This document shows positions 34,885 through 43,852 of a stretch of 64,000 nt of DNA, piece by piece (position 1 is the first letter of the stretch; each line of letters starts with the position of its first letter). The notes below the pieces were generated by a model. The model searched no databases. It was not told the origin of the DNA and saw only the letters and a list, made by a program, of their open reading frames with translations. This DNA is from Flagellimonas eckloniae (GTDB taxonomy: Bacteria > Bacteroidota > Bacteroidia > Flavobacteriales > Flavobacteriaceae): positions 2,590,501 to 2,654,500 of the forward strand of contig NZ_LCTZ01000002.1 of assembly GCF_001413955.1 (NCBI RefSeq), read 5' to 3'. The position numbers and the translations under genes were made by a program.

Positions 34885-36324
34885 ATGAAAAAAGCAATTT
34901 TTAAAATAGCAGCTCCTTTGAGCATTATACTTTTTGCAGCCTTTCTATTCATTGGCTGCTCGACCAAAGAAATAGTTTTGGACGATGAGGAAGCTGAAGA
35001 ACAAGCAGAAGAGAATACTGATGTTGTAATCGATGATACCGATTTTGTGGCAACAGATTGGACCATAGATACACATAGCAAGGACGCCGACCCCAATTTT
35101 GATGCAGTATTTCCTGATGATGAAGTGAAAAGATTGGACATTGTTATTTCAGAAGATAACTGGGATGTCATGATTGATGATATGACCGATTTGTATGGAA
35201 ATTTTGGAAGTGGGAGAGCTGGTAATGATTTTTCTGATGAAAATCCGGTTTTTGTTCCTGGCTCTGTTTTTTATAATGATATTGAATGGTATAAGGTTGG
35301 TGTGCGTTTTAAAGGCAACTCCAGTTTAGCAAGTAGTTGGGGTTCAGGCATTTTAAAACTATCATTTAAATTGGATTTTGATGAGTTTGAAGATGATTAT
35401 CCCCAGATAGATGACCAACGTTTTTACGGATTTAAAAAGCTGAGCCTTAAAAATAATTTCAATGATGAATCCATGCTACGGGAAAAGGTAGCCGCCGATA
35501 TATTTAAAAGCGCAGGATTAGCTGTTTCGCATACTGCATTTTATCAGGTTTATGTGGACAATGGTAATGGCCCTACCTATTTTGGATTATATACTTTGGT
35601 CGAAGAGGTGGATGATACCGTTATTGATACCCAATTTACAAGCAATGATGGTAATGTATACAAACCGGATGGCGATGCGGCCACATTTGCGTCAGGAACT
35701 TATGACGAAGATGAGTATGAAAAGAAAACAAATGAGGATGAAGCTGATTTTTCGGATGTTGAAAGCTTATTGACCATCATTAACTCGTCTACCAGAACAA
35801 GTGATGCAGCTACTTGGCGATCAAATTTGGATGCCATTTTCGACACTGATAAATATCTAAAATATTTGGCCGTAAATACCATTATTCAGAATTGGGATAC
35901 TTATGGTAGAATGACACACAACTATTATCTATATAACGATCCTGAAACGGGAAAATTAACATGGATTCCATGGGATAACAATGAAGCATTCCAAACTGGT
36001 AATCAGGGAGGTGCCCTACCCTTAGATTTTTCTGGGCTTAATGCAGCTAGCTGGCCATTGATTGGTTATATATATAATGACCCAGTTTATAAAGCTACGT
36101 ACGATGCCTATGTACAGGAGGTTATAGAGGGGGCATTTGAGACAAGTACGGTACAAGCATTGTATAACACGTATGCAACATTGGTTGAATCCTATGCCAC
36201 TTCCGAAATATCCGGATACACCTTTTTAGAGTCAAGTTCAGATTTTCAATCTGCGGTTTCAATACTTGAGTCGCATGCTGCAAGTCGGGCTTCGGCGGTA
36301 AGCAGTTATTTATCAGCACAGTAA
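34885..36324 (+). CDS. CotH-kinase family lipoprotein
   Basis: A 479-residue protein with a lipobox (IGCS) and an acidic linker. The CotH domain shows RFYGFKKLSLKNNFNDESML, REKVAADIF, then IIQNWDTYGRMTHNYYLY and WIPWDNNEAF, which are the family's ATP/metal site motifs (HNYYLY and PWDxxEAF). CotH of Bacillus spores is a protein kinase for a coat protein; other members may modify surface proteins. Last gene of the VTC operon, 2 bp after DUF2490. It is probably on the outer membrane. The substrate is unknown; polyphosphate chemistry next door is suggestive. Confidence 0.87.
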   Translation: MKKAIFKIAAPLSIILFAAFLFIGCSTKEIVLDDEEAEEQAEENTDVVIDDTDFVATDWTIDTHSKDADPNFDAVFPDDEVKRLDIVISEDNWDVMIDDMTDLYGNFGSGRAGNDFSDENPVFVPGSVFYNDIEWYKVGVRFKGNSSLASSWGSGILKLSFKLDFDEFEDDYPQIDDQRFYGFKKLSLKNNFNDESMLREKVAADIFKSAGLAVSHTAFYQVYVDNGNGPTYFGLYTLVEEVDDTVIDTQFTSNDGNVYKPDGDAATFASGTYDEDEYEKKTNEDEADFSDVESLLTIINSSTRTSDAATWRSNLDAIFDTDKYLKYLAVNTIIQNWDTYGRMTHNYYLYNDPETGKLTWIPWDNNEAFQTGNQGGALPLDFSGLNAASWPLIGYIYNDPVYKATYDAYVQEVIEGAFETSTVQALYNTYATLVESYATSEISGYTFLESSSDFQSAVSILESHAASRASAVSSYLSAQ

Positions 36325-36334
36325 TTCTTATACG

Positions 36335-36368
36335 TCAACTTGAGTGTTCAGTGGAATACTCAAGTTGA
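36335..36368. terminator. Hairpin between convergent CotH and outer-membrane protein genes
   Basis: TCAACTTGAGT and ACTCAAGTTGA are a perfect 11-bp stem with a 12-base loop, placed 10 bp after CotH and 25 bp before the end of the converging gene. A weak T-run only; it may serve both directions. Confidence 0.55.
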
Positions 36369-36392
36369 TTTACCCAAAAGGTGCTTCGAGAA

Positions 36393-37649
36393 TTAATTGA
36401 TTTTCCTTTTTTTGAACCAAAGGTCTTCAAGGCTCAAATTTAGTGTAAGTAGGTGGTAATCCTCTTTAATGAGTATATTCTGAATTTGCCCTTTTGAGCC
36501 ATATCCATACGAAAAATTGAGCATGGAATTAGTTCCTTGACCTATTGGAAGGCCAATCCCCGCCGTAATAGTATAACCATCTATTTTGGAATCATTAATT
36601 GCCAAATACCCATTGTCATAATTAAACCCAGCTCTATATCGTATCCTATTCTTGTATTTAAAGCTCGTTGGGTCTTTCATATATTCCAGACCAAAAGCGT
36701 AAATATCCTGGTCCACATAGTTTCCAATATTCTCCGCCTGTCCCGTATTGTTCCAAAAATTTCTCTTGTAATCTGTAGTTACGATTAACGTTTTAAACAG
36801 TTTAGCGCTTATTCCAAAACCAAGTTCCATTGGCATATTAAAATCGGAAGTAGTATCCGTTTCCTCATCCTCCACGGTAACTTCCGCTCCATCCAAAACC
36901 TTTATTACGGAACGTTTTAAATTGCCTGTTAAACTTGTTGGAAATTGGATTGTACTCCCAAAGGTTATCTTTTCCGAAATGTCATACTGCATACCCAAAC
37001 CTAATCTAACGCCACTGTAATTGGTAGCTTCTGTAAGTTGAAAAGCACTATTGGTTGTTATGAAAGCCTCGTCTTCCTCAATATTGCCAAAAAGAAACGA
37101 AGCACTTACACCCAAGCGTAATTTATCTATTATCCCGTATCCCAGATTCAATCTAAGGTCATTCAATCCACCCAAACCGGACACATTACTTTCAAAGGTT
37201 TCATTGGTCCCTTCAATATTTGTTTGGAGTCCTACTAAGGAATATCCAACATCGCTATAGGGCACCATAGTAATTCCAGCTCCCAAACCGTCCGTTATTC
37301 GGAACGCAAATGCCAAATTGGAAAAGTTTAATGTGGTCCGGGTTTCATCAGTGCCTTTATTGCTAAAATTATTATGCTCCCCCATTACCCCTATATCATA
37401 GAAAAAGGAATTTTTCGGGATCAGTGCAAAGTTTGAAGGATTCAAATTATTGATCTCCGTTTCCGTTTTCAATCCAATTCCCGTATAGCCCATACTATTG
37501 GATCTTCCAATACTGGTTTGGTTTATTATCCCCAACCCGTACAATGAATATGGAGAGCTTGTTAAACCTTCAGATTGTCCGAATGAATAGGTTATGGATA
37601 ACACTACACCAAAAAATATTTTACCACTAATACTCTTATTCATCTTCAT
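36393..37649 (-). CDS. OmpP1/FadL-like outer-membrane protein
   Basis: A 418-residue barrel protein from the start at 37649 (signal peptide ends TYSFGQ). N-terminal SPYSLYGLGIINQTSIGRSNSMGYTGIG-type region, given in part as LTSSPYSLYGLG, matches Flavobacteria-specific FadL-like proteins, followed by many beta hairpins up to a short last strand. It overlaps the DUF4270 gene by 14 bp, so the pair is coupled. It may transport hydrophobic molecules or sense them; the ligand is unknown. Confidence 0.75.
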   Translation of the reverse strand: MKMNKSISGKIFFGVVLSITYSFGQSEGLTSSPYSLYGLGIINQTSIGRSNSMGYTGIGLKTETEINNLNPSNFALIPKNSFFYDIGVMGEHNNFSNKGTDETRTTLNFSNLAFAFRITDGLGAGITMVPYSDVGYSLVGLQTNIEGTNETFESNVSGLGGLNDLRLNLGYGIIDKLRLGVSASFLFGNIEEDEAFITTNSAFQLTEATNYSGVRLGLGMQYDISEKITFGSTIQFPTSLTGNLKRSVIKVLDGAEVTVEDEETDTTSDFNMPMELGFGISAKLFKTLIVTTDYKRNFWNNTGQAENIGNYVDQDIYAFGLEYMKDPTSFKYKNRIRYRAGFNYDNGYLAINDSKIDGYTITAGIGLPIGQGTNSMLNFSYGYGSKGQIQNILIKEDYHLLTLNLSLEDLWFKKRKIN

Positions 37650-38955
37650 CATATATAGCATAGGTTAGCTCTAATGTTGTTTGGTAGTCAGCGCTGTTGT
37701 TTCCATTCAAAACAAATCTGTCCACTGTGGCGCTATAGTCACTTGGTAAAAGAATTAGTGCTTCGTTGGTTTCCCTTTCGGCCTGAAGTAGTTCTTCAAT
37801 ATAACTGCCCAGGTAGACCTCATAGTAGATGTCGTTGAATTCTTCATCATCGGTATTTAGTGTTGCCAGAATGGTTGAACCATCTGAAGTAAATAGTTGC
37901 CCGGTGAGGTCATTGTTTTGATCAACTAGATATACAGAGATATTGTCCCTTAACGGCAACTGATCATCATAAGAGCCTTCTGTAGGTTTTATTTTAAGGA
38001 CAGCATCTAAAATGGTCCCGGTTCCAGGAATATCATATATGGATTTTATATGTGGAAATTGAATTCTTGTGGCTATCCCAATACCTGATTGTATATAACT
38101 CTGATTTTCCGATTGGGAACTCTCCAAGTTTATTTCTTGATCTGTAAGACTTTCTATATAGGTGTTTGCATCTTCCGCAGTAATCTGATTATAGAAAGGC
38201 ATGGGAGTGGTTGAGGTGTTTATTGTAAAATCCAAATACTCCTGAATCCGTTCATCTTCAACAGAAGTGCTAAAATAGAGGCGCATTAGACTTGAAGTAA
38301 TTGAAAAGCCCAGTACGGAACCATCATCGGCTTCATCTGGTTTAAATACAATACCTTTTAAATACTCCGTAAACTCATCAGAATCTGTGATTGTTTTTTC
38401 CTGTAGGTTTTCAAAAAGCGCTATTCCAAAGCCATCATCAATTTTAATTTCCAAAGAATCTGTTTGCAGAGGCCTTGGAGCAAAGCTTATAAAACCAAGA
38501 TCGTCATCTTCATAAGAAATTGTGCTGGTGTTGTAAAAACTAGTGTCATCCGCAGGCTTTAATTGCTCATTCAGTTTCTTAATATGGATGCTATTTTGCT
38601 GAAGGGTATCATTATAATAGTATTCATCATAATTTAAATAAAAGACAATACTGTCATATTCCGCCTCAGCATCAATGGTATAAGAAGAGGGCAACAGCTG
38701 TGCATAACTGGAACTTTGAACTGTTCCAAAAACAGGGTCTGTGTACTTGCCCACCAGCATCCGGGTGGCTTGAGAAGTTATGATGCTGTCAAATTTCATT
38801 GTTGATATTTCTACCGTACTTGTATCAACCAGTACTACACGAATATTACTATCAGTAAAAACATCACCTGCAACAAAATCTGTTGTCAGACTGTCTTCAT
38901 TGCAGGCTATAATCATTAACAATACAATGATCAGCAAACCTATTTTCTTTTCCAT
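37636..38955 (-). CDS. DUF4270 family lipoprotein
   Basis: A 439-residue protein from the start at 38955, chosen because it opens the lipoprotein signal (LLMIIAC). Family phrases are present: TDFVAGDVFTDSNIRVVLVD, then LVGKYTDPVFGTVQSSSYAQ and a C-terminal YQTTLELTYA. DUF4270 proteins are secreted lipoproteins of Flavobacteriia with a beta-sandwich repeat, often acting beside kelch and DUF4907 proteins. Here it lies divergent from the kelch lipoprotein gene. Function not defined. Confidence 0.8.
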   Translation of the reverse strand: MEKKIGLLIIVLLMIIACNEDSLTTDFVAGDVFTDSNIRVVLVDTSTVEISTMKFDSIITSQATRMLVGKYTDPVFGTVQSSSYAQLLPSSYTIDAEAEYDSIVFYLNYDEYYYNDTLQQNSIHIKKLNEQLKPADDTSFYNTSTISYEDDDLGFISFAPRPLQTDSLEIKIDDGFGIALFENLQEKTITDSDEFTEYLKGIVFKPDEADDGSVLGFSITSSLMRLYFSTSVEDERIQEYLDFTINTSTTPMPFYNQITAEDANTYIESLTDQEINLESSQSENQSYIQSGIGIATRIQFPHIKSIYDIPGTGTILDAVLKIKPTEGSYDDQLPLRDNISVYLVDQNNDLTGQLFTSDGSTILATLNTDDEEFNDIYYEVYLGSYIEELLQAERETNEALILLPSDYSATVDRFVLNGNNSADYQTTLELTYAIYDEDE

Positions 38956-39150
38956 CCTTTTTAATTTGAAGTAAAAATAGAAGGCATGTTCAAGCATTAA
39001 AACCGAGATAGACCATCCCAGTTTTTTATAAGATCAAAACCAAAAATTTCTCTACAAAATGGCCTTCTGGGTTGGTAGATTAAATACGCCTATTCATACG
39101 TTAAAAAACCCATTTTATCTATTTCGGTTTCAATCTGGAGTGGAGCACCT

Positions 39151-39158
39151 TAGTTTTG
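39151..39158 (+). promoter_or_regulatory. -7 element of the kelch lipoprotein gene
   Basis: TAGTTTTG, full TAnnTTTG match, 23 bp before the ATG at 39182. It supports that start and argues against the longer frame beginning at 39059. Confidence 0.5.
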
Positions 39159-39181
39159 GGTCAAATAATAATCTTTACCAT

Positions 39182-40177
39182 ATGAAAAGAATAAGACAAC
39201 CTTTCAAAATAGTGTCAATAATGAGTTTGACAGTTCTTTTCCTTACAAGTTGTTCCAATGATGATGAGGATGAGGATTTGGGTAATTGGGTTGACAGGTC
39301 CGTTTTTGATGGTAGTCCGCGGAGTGGCGCATCAAGCTTTACAATCGGAAATACCGGGTATATAGCTTTAGGGTATGATGGGGACGATTACCTTAATTCT
39401 GTTTGGGCATATGACATGGACGGAGACTTTTGGTCCCAAAAGGCAGATTTTCCTGGAGTGGCCAGAAATGCAGCGGTTGGCTTTGAAATTGATGGAACTG
39501 GATATGTAGGTTCCGGATATGACGGATTGGACGAACTGGGAGATTTTTATTCCTACAATCCAAGTGCCAATACATGGGCTGAAATCGCAAGCTTATCAAC
39601 CACCACACGAAGAAGTGCTGTAGCCTTTGGAATAAACGGGTTTGGTTATTTTGGAACGGGTTACGATGGTGAAAACGACCGTAAGGATTTTTGGAAGTAT
39701 GATCCTTCCACAGACTCATGGTCAGAACTTGTTGGTTTTGGAGGTGATAAAAGAAGGGCCGCTACCACCTTTACCATTGGGAACAATGTTTATTTGGGAA
39801 CTGGGGTATCCAATGGAAGTTATTTAGATGATTTTTGGGTTTTTGATTCCACCACGGAGACCTGGACAAGTAAATTAGATTTGGATGAAGAAGATGATTA
39901 TTCCATTACACGAAGCAACGCAGTTGGGTTTACCATAAGTGGATATGGTTACATTGCCTGTGGCGAACTTGGAGGTACAGCAACATCGGTATGGCAATAT
40001 GATCCATCAGATGACACTTGGGAAGAAAAAACCAACTTTGAAGGCGCAAGTAGACAAGATCCCATTGCATTTTCCAATTCATCTAGGGCCTTTGTGGGAC
40101 TTGGACGAACGGGCAGTCTTTATTTAGATGACTTTGATGAATTTTTCCCTTTTGAGGAATATGACGAAGATGACTAG
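39182..40177 (+). CDS. Kelch-repeat lipoprotein
   Basis: A 331-residue protein with a lipoprotein signal (TSCS) and an acidic linker (NDDEDED). Five or six blades of about 48 residues follow, each with a double Gly strand and WxYD-type turn: GYIALGYDGDDYLNSVWAYDM, described as GDDYLNSVWAYD, then WKYDPSTDSW and WQYDPSDDTWEEKTNF. This is a beta-propeller of the kelch type, probably on the cell surface for protein or glycan binding. It opens a rightward operon with DUF4907 and a LytS/LytTR system. Confidence 0.85.
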   Translation: MKRIRQPFKIVSIMSLTVLFLTSCSNDDEDEDLGNWVDRSVFDGSPRSGASSFTIGNTGYIALGYDGDDYLNSVWAYDMDGDFWSQKADFPGVARNAAVGFEIDGTGYVGSGYDGLDELGDFYSYNPSANTWAEIASLSTTTRRSAVAFGINGFGYFGTGYDGENDRKDFWKYDPSTDSWSELVGFGGDKRRAATTFTIGNNVYLGTGVSNGSYLDDFWVFDSTTETWTSKLDLDEEDDYSITRSNAVGFTISGYGYIACGELGGTATSVWQYDPSDDTWEEKTNFEGASRQDPIAFSNSSRAFVGLGRTGSLYLDDFDEFFPFEEYDEDD

Positions 40178-40219
40178 GATTTAATAACTTTTTGATTGAT
40201 GCTGTTTTTAGTTAATTCA

Positions 40220-40254
40220 ATGGGGTTGTATTAAAAATACAGCCCCATTTTGTT
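40220..40254 (+). terminator. Rho-independent terminator after the kelch gene
   Basis: ATGGGGTTGTATT pairs with AATACAGCCCCAT (one G-T pair) around an AAA loop, followed by TTTTG. It separates the kelch gene from the DUF4907-LytS-LytTR genes, which then need read-through or their own promoter. Confidence 0.75.
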
Positions 40255-40267
40255 TAAATTATAGAAA

Positions 40268-40600
40268 ATGAAGTGGTTCAGCCTTACAATTCTACTGCTA
40301 CTTTTTATAGGTTTGTTGCTTTATTTGATTTCCGAACGTGGAACAAAAGAGAAAAAAAGCGAGTTCAAGGTCCAAGTTGTTGCCACAGAGAGTGGATTTG
40401 GTTACCAAATACTTAATGGAGAAAAAATACTTATTAAACAAGATTTTATCCCAGCTGTACAAGGAGACAAACCATTTGCAACTGCCAAAGATGCCCAACT
40501 AATAGGAAACTTGGTCGCTCAAAAACTATCAAATGGCGAAAGCCCAGTGGTACATTTAAAAGAGATTGAAAATCTAAATATTACCTTACCATTAAACTAA
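40268..40600 (+). CDS. DUF4907 small membrane-anchored protein
   Basis: A 110-residue protein with one N-terminal membrane helix and a soluble part that has KEKKSEFKVQVV, GFGYQILNGEKILIKQDFIPAVQG and a conserved AQLIGNLVAQKL end, the last given in part. DUF4907 genes are found beside kelch lipoproteins and LytS/LytTR pairs in Flavobacteriia. It begins 91 bp after the kelch stop. Function unknown; an inner-membrane accessory of the sensor is possible. Confidence 0.78.
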   Translation: MKWFSLTILLLLFIGLLLYLISERGTKEKKSEFKVQVVATESGFGYQILNGEKILIKQDFIPAVQGDKPFATAKDAQLIGNLVAQKLSNGESPVVHLKEIENLNITLPLN

Positions 40601-40611
40601 TACGAGCTAAA

Positions 40612-41616
40612 ATGGGGAGTGAAAAAAGACGGGTTCAACAAGTATTACTACATCTTGTCTTATGGCTTACTTTCTACAGTATTTGGCTATTTCCTTTTAT
40701 TACCCAGTCAAGACCCATGCCCCCAAACTTGCCCATTCGTATGGTGTTACTGGTGTTCTTGTTTTATTTCAATTATTTTTTCCTCGTCCCCAAATTACTA
40801 CTCAAGAAAAAAACGCTCATCTATTTATCGGTTTCAACAGCTATCGTGTTAGGTCTTGTTGTTTTGATGCTATATAATTTTCCGGAACAAGAAATTTCCA
40901 GGCAAAACGGTCCTAGACCGCCATTAAGTCCATTCGCCAAGTATACAATCGGATTGTATGTTCCCTTTGTAATAAGTACGCTCTTAAAAATTTATACTGA
41001 ATGGAGAAAAAACGATGATTTACGCCAAATAGTGGAGAAAGAAAAGATAAACTCAGAGCTTCAGTTCTTAAAGACCCAATTGAATCCTCATTTCCTATTT
41101 AATTCATTGAATGCCATCTATTCCTTATCCGTAAAAAAATCTCCTGATACTTCGGATGCCATTATTAACCTATCCGAATTGATGCGTTACATGCTTTATG
41201 AAGCCGATAAAGGTTTTGTTCCCTTGAAGAAGGAACTGGAATACATTCAAAACTTTGTAAAGCTGCAACGCCTTAGATTGTCCGATAGTGAAAATGTAAC
41301 CCTGAAAATTTCTGGAGAATATCGAGAAAAAATAATCCCTCCCTTACTGTTTATTTCCTTTATTGAAAATGCCTTTAAATATGGAACCGATTTTGAAGGA
41401 AAGACCAATGTCAAGATAAGCCTTTCTATCAAAGATGATTCTTTACACCTATATGTAATGAATAAAATTGGGGCTTTCAAAAAGAAGTCTAAAAACTCTG
41501 GTGTTGGACTTATCAATATTAAAAATCGTTTGGACTTGCTGTATCCAGATTCTCATGAATTAATTGTTTCTGACGACGGTAAAACCTATGAGGTAAATCT
41601 CACCCTAAAACTATAA
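40612..41616 (+). CDS. LytS-type sensor histidine kinase
   Basis: A 334-residue protein with four membrane helices in the first ~125 residues and a cytoplasmic kinase core. The His box is LNPHFLFNSLNAIYSL (His around 162), and the ATPase part has FIENAFKYG and NSGVGLINIKNRLDLLYP. This is the 5TMR-less, four-helix LytS group. It lies 11 bp after DUF4907 and 2 bp before its partner regulator. Signal unknown; kelch, DUF4907 and DUF4270 proteins nearby are likely parts of the same circuit. Confidence 0.88.
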   Translation: MGSEKRRVQQVLLHLVLWLTFYSIWLFPFITQSRPMPPNLPIRMVLLVFLFYFNYFFLVPKLLLKKKTLIYLSVSTAIVLGLVVLMLYNFPEQEISRQNGPRPPLSPFAKYTIGLYVPFVISTLLKIYTEWRKNDDLRQIVEKEKINSELQFLKTQLNPHFLFNSLNAIYSLSVKKSPDTSDAIINLSELMRYMLYEADKGFVPLKKELEYIQNFVKLQRLRLSDSENVTLKISGEYREKIIPPLLFISFIENAFKYGTDFEGKTNVKISLSIKDDSLHLYVMNKIGAFKKKSKNSGVGLINIKNRLDLLYPDSHELIVSDDGKTYEVNLTLKL

Positions 41617-41618
41617 CT

Positions 41619-42344
41619 ATGAGATGTATAATTATTGATGACGAGCCTTTGGCAATAGATGTCTTAACCGAATATTGTGCAAAACTGGACTTTATGGAAG
41701 TTGTTGGCACGTTTACAAATCCCTTGGAATCCATTACAACTATCAAAGACAGTAAAATTGACCTTATTTTTTGCGATATAGAATTACCCCAGATGAGTGG
41801 ATTGGATTTTATAGGTTCTTTGGAAAACCGTCCCTTCTTTATTTTTACAACAGCCTATTCGCAGTATGCCGTTGAAGGGTTTGAACTTAACGCAGTTGAT
41901 TATTTGGTCAAACCAATTCCATATCACCGTTTTATAAAAGCGGTTTCCCGAGTAAAAGAGCTTATGTCCTCCGCTAAAAAACCAATCGATGCCAATGTGT
42001 TCTCATCCCATGGCGAAACCAATGAGGCCAAGAAATTCATTTTTGTGAAAGCGGAATATGAAAGTATTAAAATAGATTTGGACAGTATTGAATATATTCA
42101 AGGATTAAAGGATTATTTAAAGATTCATATTGTCAACACCAATAAAACCATATTGACTCTTATGAGCTTTAAAGAGATGCAGGATAAACTCCCCTCAAAT
42201 CAGTTTCTTAGGGTTCATAAATCATTTATAATAAATGTGAATTTCATTAAAACCGTTCAGAGGAATAGAATTGTTATACGAGACATGCATATCCCGATTG
42301 GTGAAAGCTACAAAGCGGAATTTTTCGCTGTTCTAGGCTTGTAA
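41619..42344 (+). CDS. LytTR-family response regulator
   Basis: A 241-residue protein. The receiver domain (about 1-120) has IIDDEPLAID, the acceptor Asp in FCDIELPQMSG and the Lys in YLVKPIPYHR. The LytTR DNA-binding domain follows (about 140-240), with FIFVKAEYESIKIDLDSI and VHKSFIINVNFI. It is encoded 2 bp after the LytS kinase. It should bind imperfect direct repeats upstream of target genes; none were identified with confidence. Confidence 0.9.
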   Translation: MRCIIIDDEPLAIDVLTEYCAKLDFMEVVGTFTNPLESITTIKDSKIDLIFCDIELPQMSGLDFIGSLENRPFFIFTTAYSQYAVEGFELNAVDYLVKPIPYHRFIKAVSRVKELMSSAKKPIDANVFSSHGETNEAKKFIFVKAEYESIKIDLDSIEYIQGLKDYLKIHIVNTNKTILTLMSFKEMQDKLPSNQFLRVHKSFIINVNFIKTVQRNRIVIRDMHIPIGESYKAEFFAVLGL

Positions 42345-42370
42345 TCCACTAATAAAACAAACGAGATTGT

Positions 42371-43852
42371 TTAGTATTTAAAATCGGCGATTGCTTTCTT
42401 AATCCCTTTTTCTTTAATGGTTTTGTAGGCTTTCAAATAGGTTGATACGAAGTTTTTTGAATCCCTCAGGTTCCCAAATACAGCTTCTATTCCTAAAAAT
42501 ACAATTGGGTTCTCTTGTGCCTCCTTTGCTTTTTTATACAATAAGGTCTCCATTACATCCATAATTTCAAGCTGTGATTCGTTTTCATCTTTCCCTAAAC
42601 TATAAATGGCCCAAGCGGCAATGACAAATGCCGAATGACTAAAATTCTCATCATTGGCTATTTGATACTTAACCGTTGGCAAAAGAAACTTGGGAATCTT
42701 TGCAGAGCTTTCAGAACATATTCTGGAGACTTGATCCTTTATATTCTGATTTCCGAACCGCTCTATCAGCGAAATTTTATATTCTTTTAGATTGATTCCT
42801 TCCAAGGTTCCAAGTGAAGGAGTTGCTTCTTTATCCATAAACGTAGCAAGAAACGAGGCAATCTCTTGGTCGTTCACCACCTCATCAATGGTTGAATACC
42901 CAACCAACGCGCCCAAAATTCCCAATATGGAATGCCCGGCATTGAGCAAGCTCAGCTTCATTCGTTCATAGGGGGCCACATCATCTACAAACTGGGCTCC
43001 CATTTTCTCCCATGCTGGTCTTCCAGAACAAAAATCATCCTCAATGACCCATTGTCGGAAGGGCTCACAAACCACGGGCCACTCATCTTTGATCCCTGTC
43101 TCTCTCAAAAGCAGTTCAATATCTTTTTGTACGGTCACAGGGGTAATCCGATCTACCATGCTATTGGGAAAGGAAACCTTGTTCCGTACCCATTCCACCA
43201 AACCAGGTTCGGCTTTCCCAATATAGCTCAATACCATTTTCTCAGTGATATGGCCATTCCCTTGGATATTATCGCAGGATTGAATAGTGCAACCCTGCGT
43301 TCCCCGTTCCTTTCTTAGCTTAAAAGCTTGTGCCAGATAGCCAAAAATGGTGCTAGGAAAGTTGGGATTCTTTAGGTCGTGTTGTATGTTGGGATTATCA
43401 AAAATGAACTCTCCTGTGGCTTCATCATAATTATAGCCTCCCTCTGTAATGGTAAGACTAATAATTTTCGTTTCATGATTTGCCATTTTTTCTATGACCG
43501 CTTTTGGATTTTCAGGTGCAAAGTGATACTCTACTAAAGATCCTATGACCCTAATGGAAAGAGACCCATCCAATTCCTTTATAATCAAGGTGTACAATCC
43601 GTCCTGTTTTTTTAGAACCTGATATATTTTGTCATCAAAAGGTAACAGGGCTACACCACATATTCCCCAATCATTGGATTTGCCCTTTTCCAGAAGTTCA
43701 TCGGTATAGAAAGCCTGATGTGCTCTATGAAATCCGCCCACGCCCACATGTACAATTCCCGTTTTAATATCACTTCTGTCATACGAAGGACAGGAAACTT
43801 GACCAGCAATACTTGGCAGGTTTTCTTGGTTAAGAAAAATCGTTTTTCCCAT
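42371..43852 (-). CDS. Mannitol dehydrogenase family polyol/hexuronate oxidoreductase
   Basis: A 493-residue cytoplasmic enzyme of the long-chain mannitol dehydrogenase family. The N-terminal NAD site has VHVGVGGFHRAHQAFY, and the active site KLSLLNAGH (K-x4-N-x2-H, residues about 297-305) is intact. Members oxidise mannitol, arabinitol or sorbitol, or reduce fructuronate and tagaturonate. It is joined to the NCS1 transporter gene by a 1-bp overlap and lies in the SusCD region, so it likely processes the imported compound. The exact substrate is not clear. Confidence 0.87.
   Translation of the reverse strand: MGKTIFLNQENLPSIAGQVSCPSYDRSDIKTGIVHVGVGGFHRAHQAFYTDELLEKGKSNDWGICGVALLPFDDKIYQVLKKQDGLYTLIIKELDGSLSIRVIGSLVEYHFAPENPKAVIEKMANHETKIISLTITEGGYNYDEATGEFIFDNPNIQHDLKNPNFPSTIFGYLAQAFKLRKERGTQGCTIQSCDNIQGNGHITEKMVLSYIGKAEPGLVEWVRNKVSFPNSMVDRITPVTVQKDIELLLRETGIKDEWPVVCEPFRQWVIEDDFCSGRPAWEKMGAQFVDDVAPYERMKLSLLNAGHSILGILGALVGYSTIDEVVNDQEIASFLATFMDKEATPSLGTLEGINLKEYKISLIERFGNQNIKDQVSRICSESSAKIPKFLLPTVKYQIANDENFSHSAFVIAAWAIYSLGKDENESQLEIMDVMETLLYKKAKEAQENPIVFLGIEAVFGNLRDSKNFVSTYLKAYKTIKEKGIKKAIADFKY

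Noticed and set aside
39059..39181. Longer start for the kelch lipoprotein
   Set aside because: The extra residues hide the lipoprotein signal, and a promoter element lies inside the extension.
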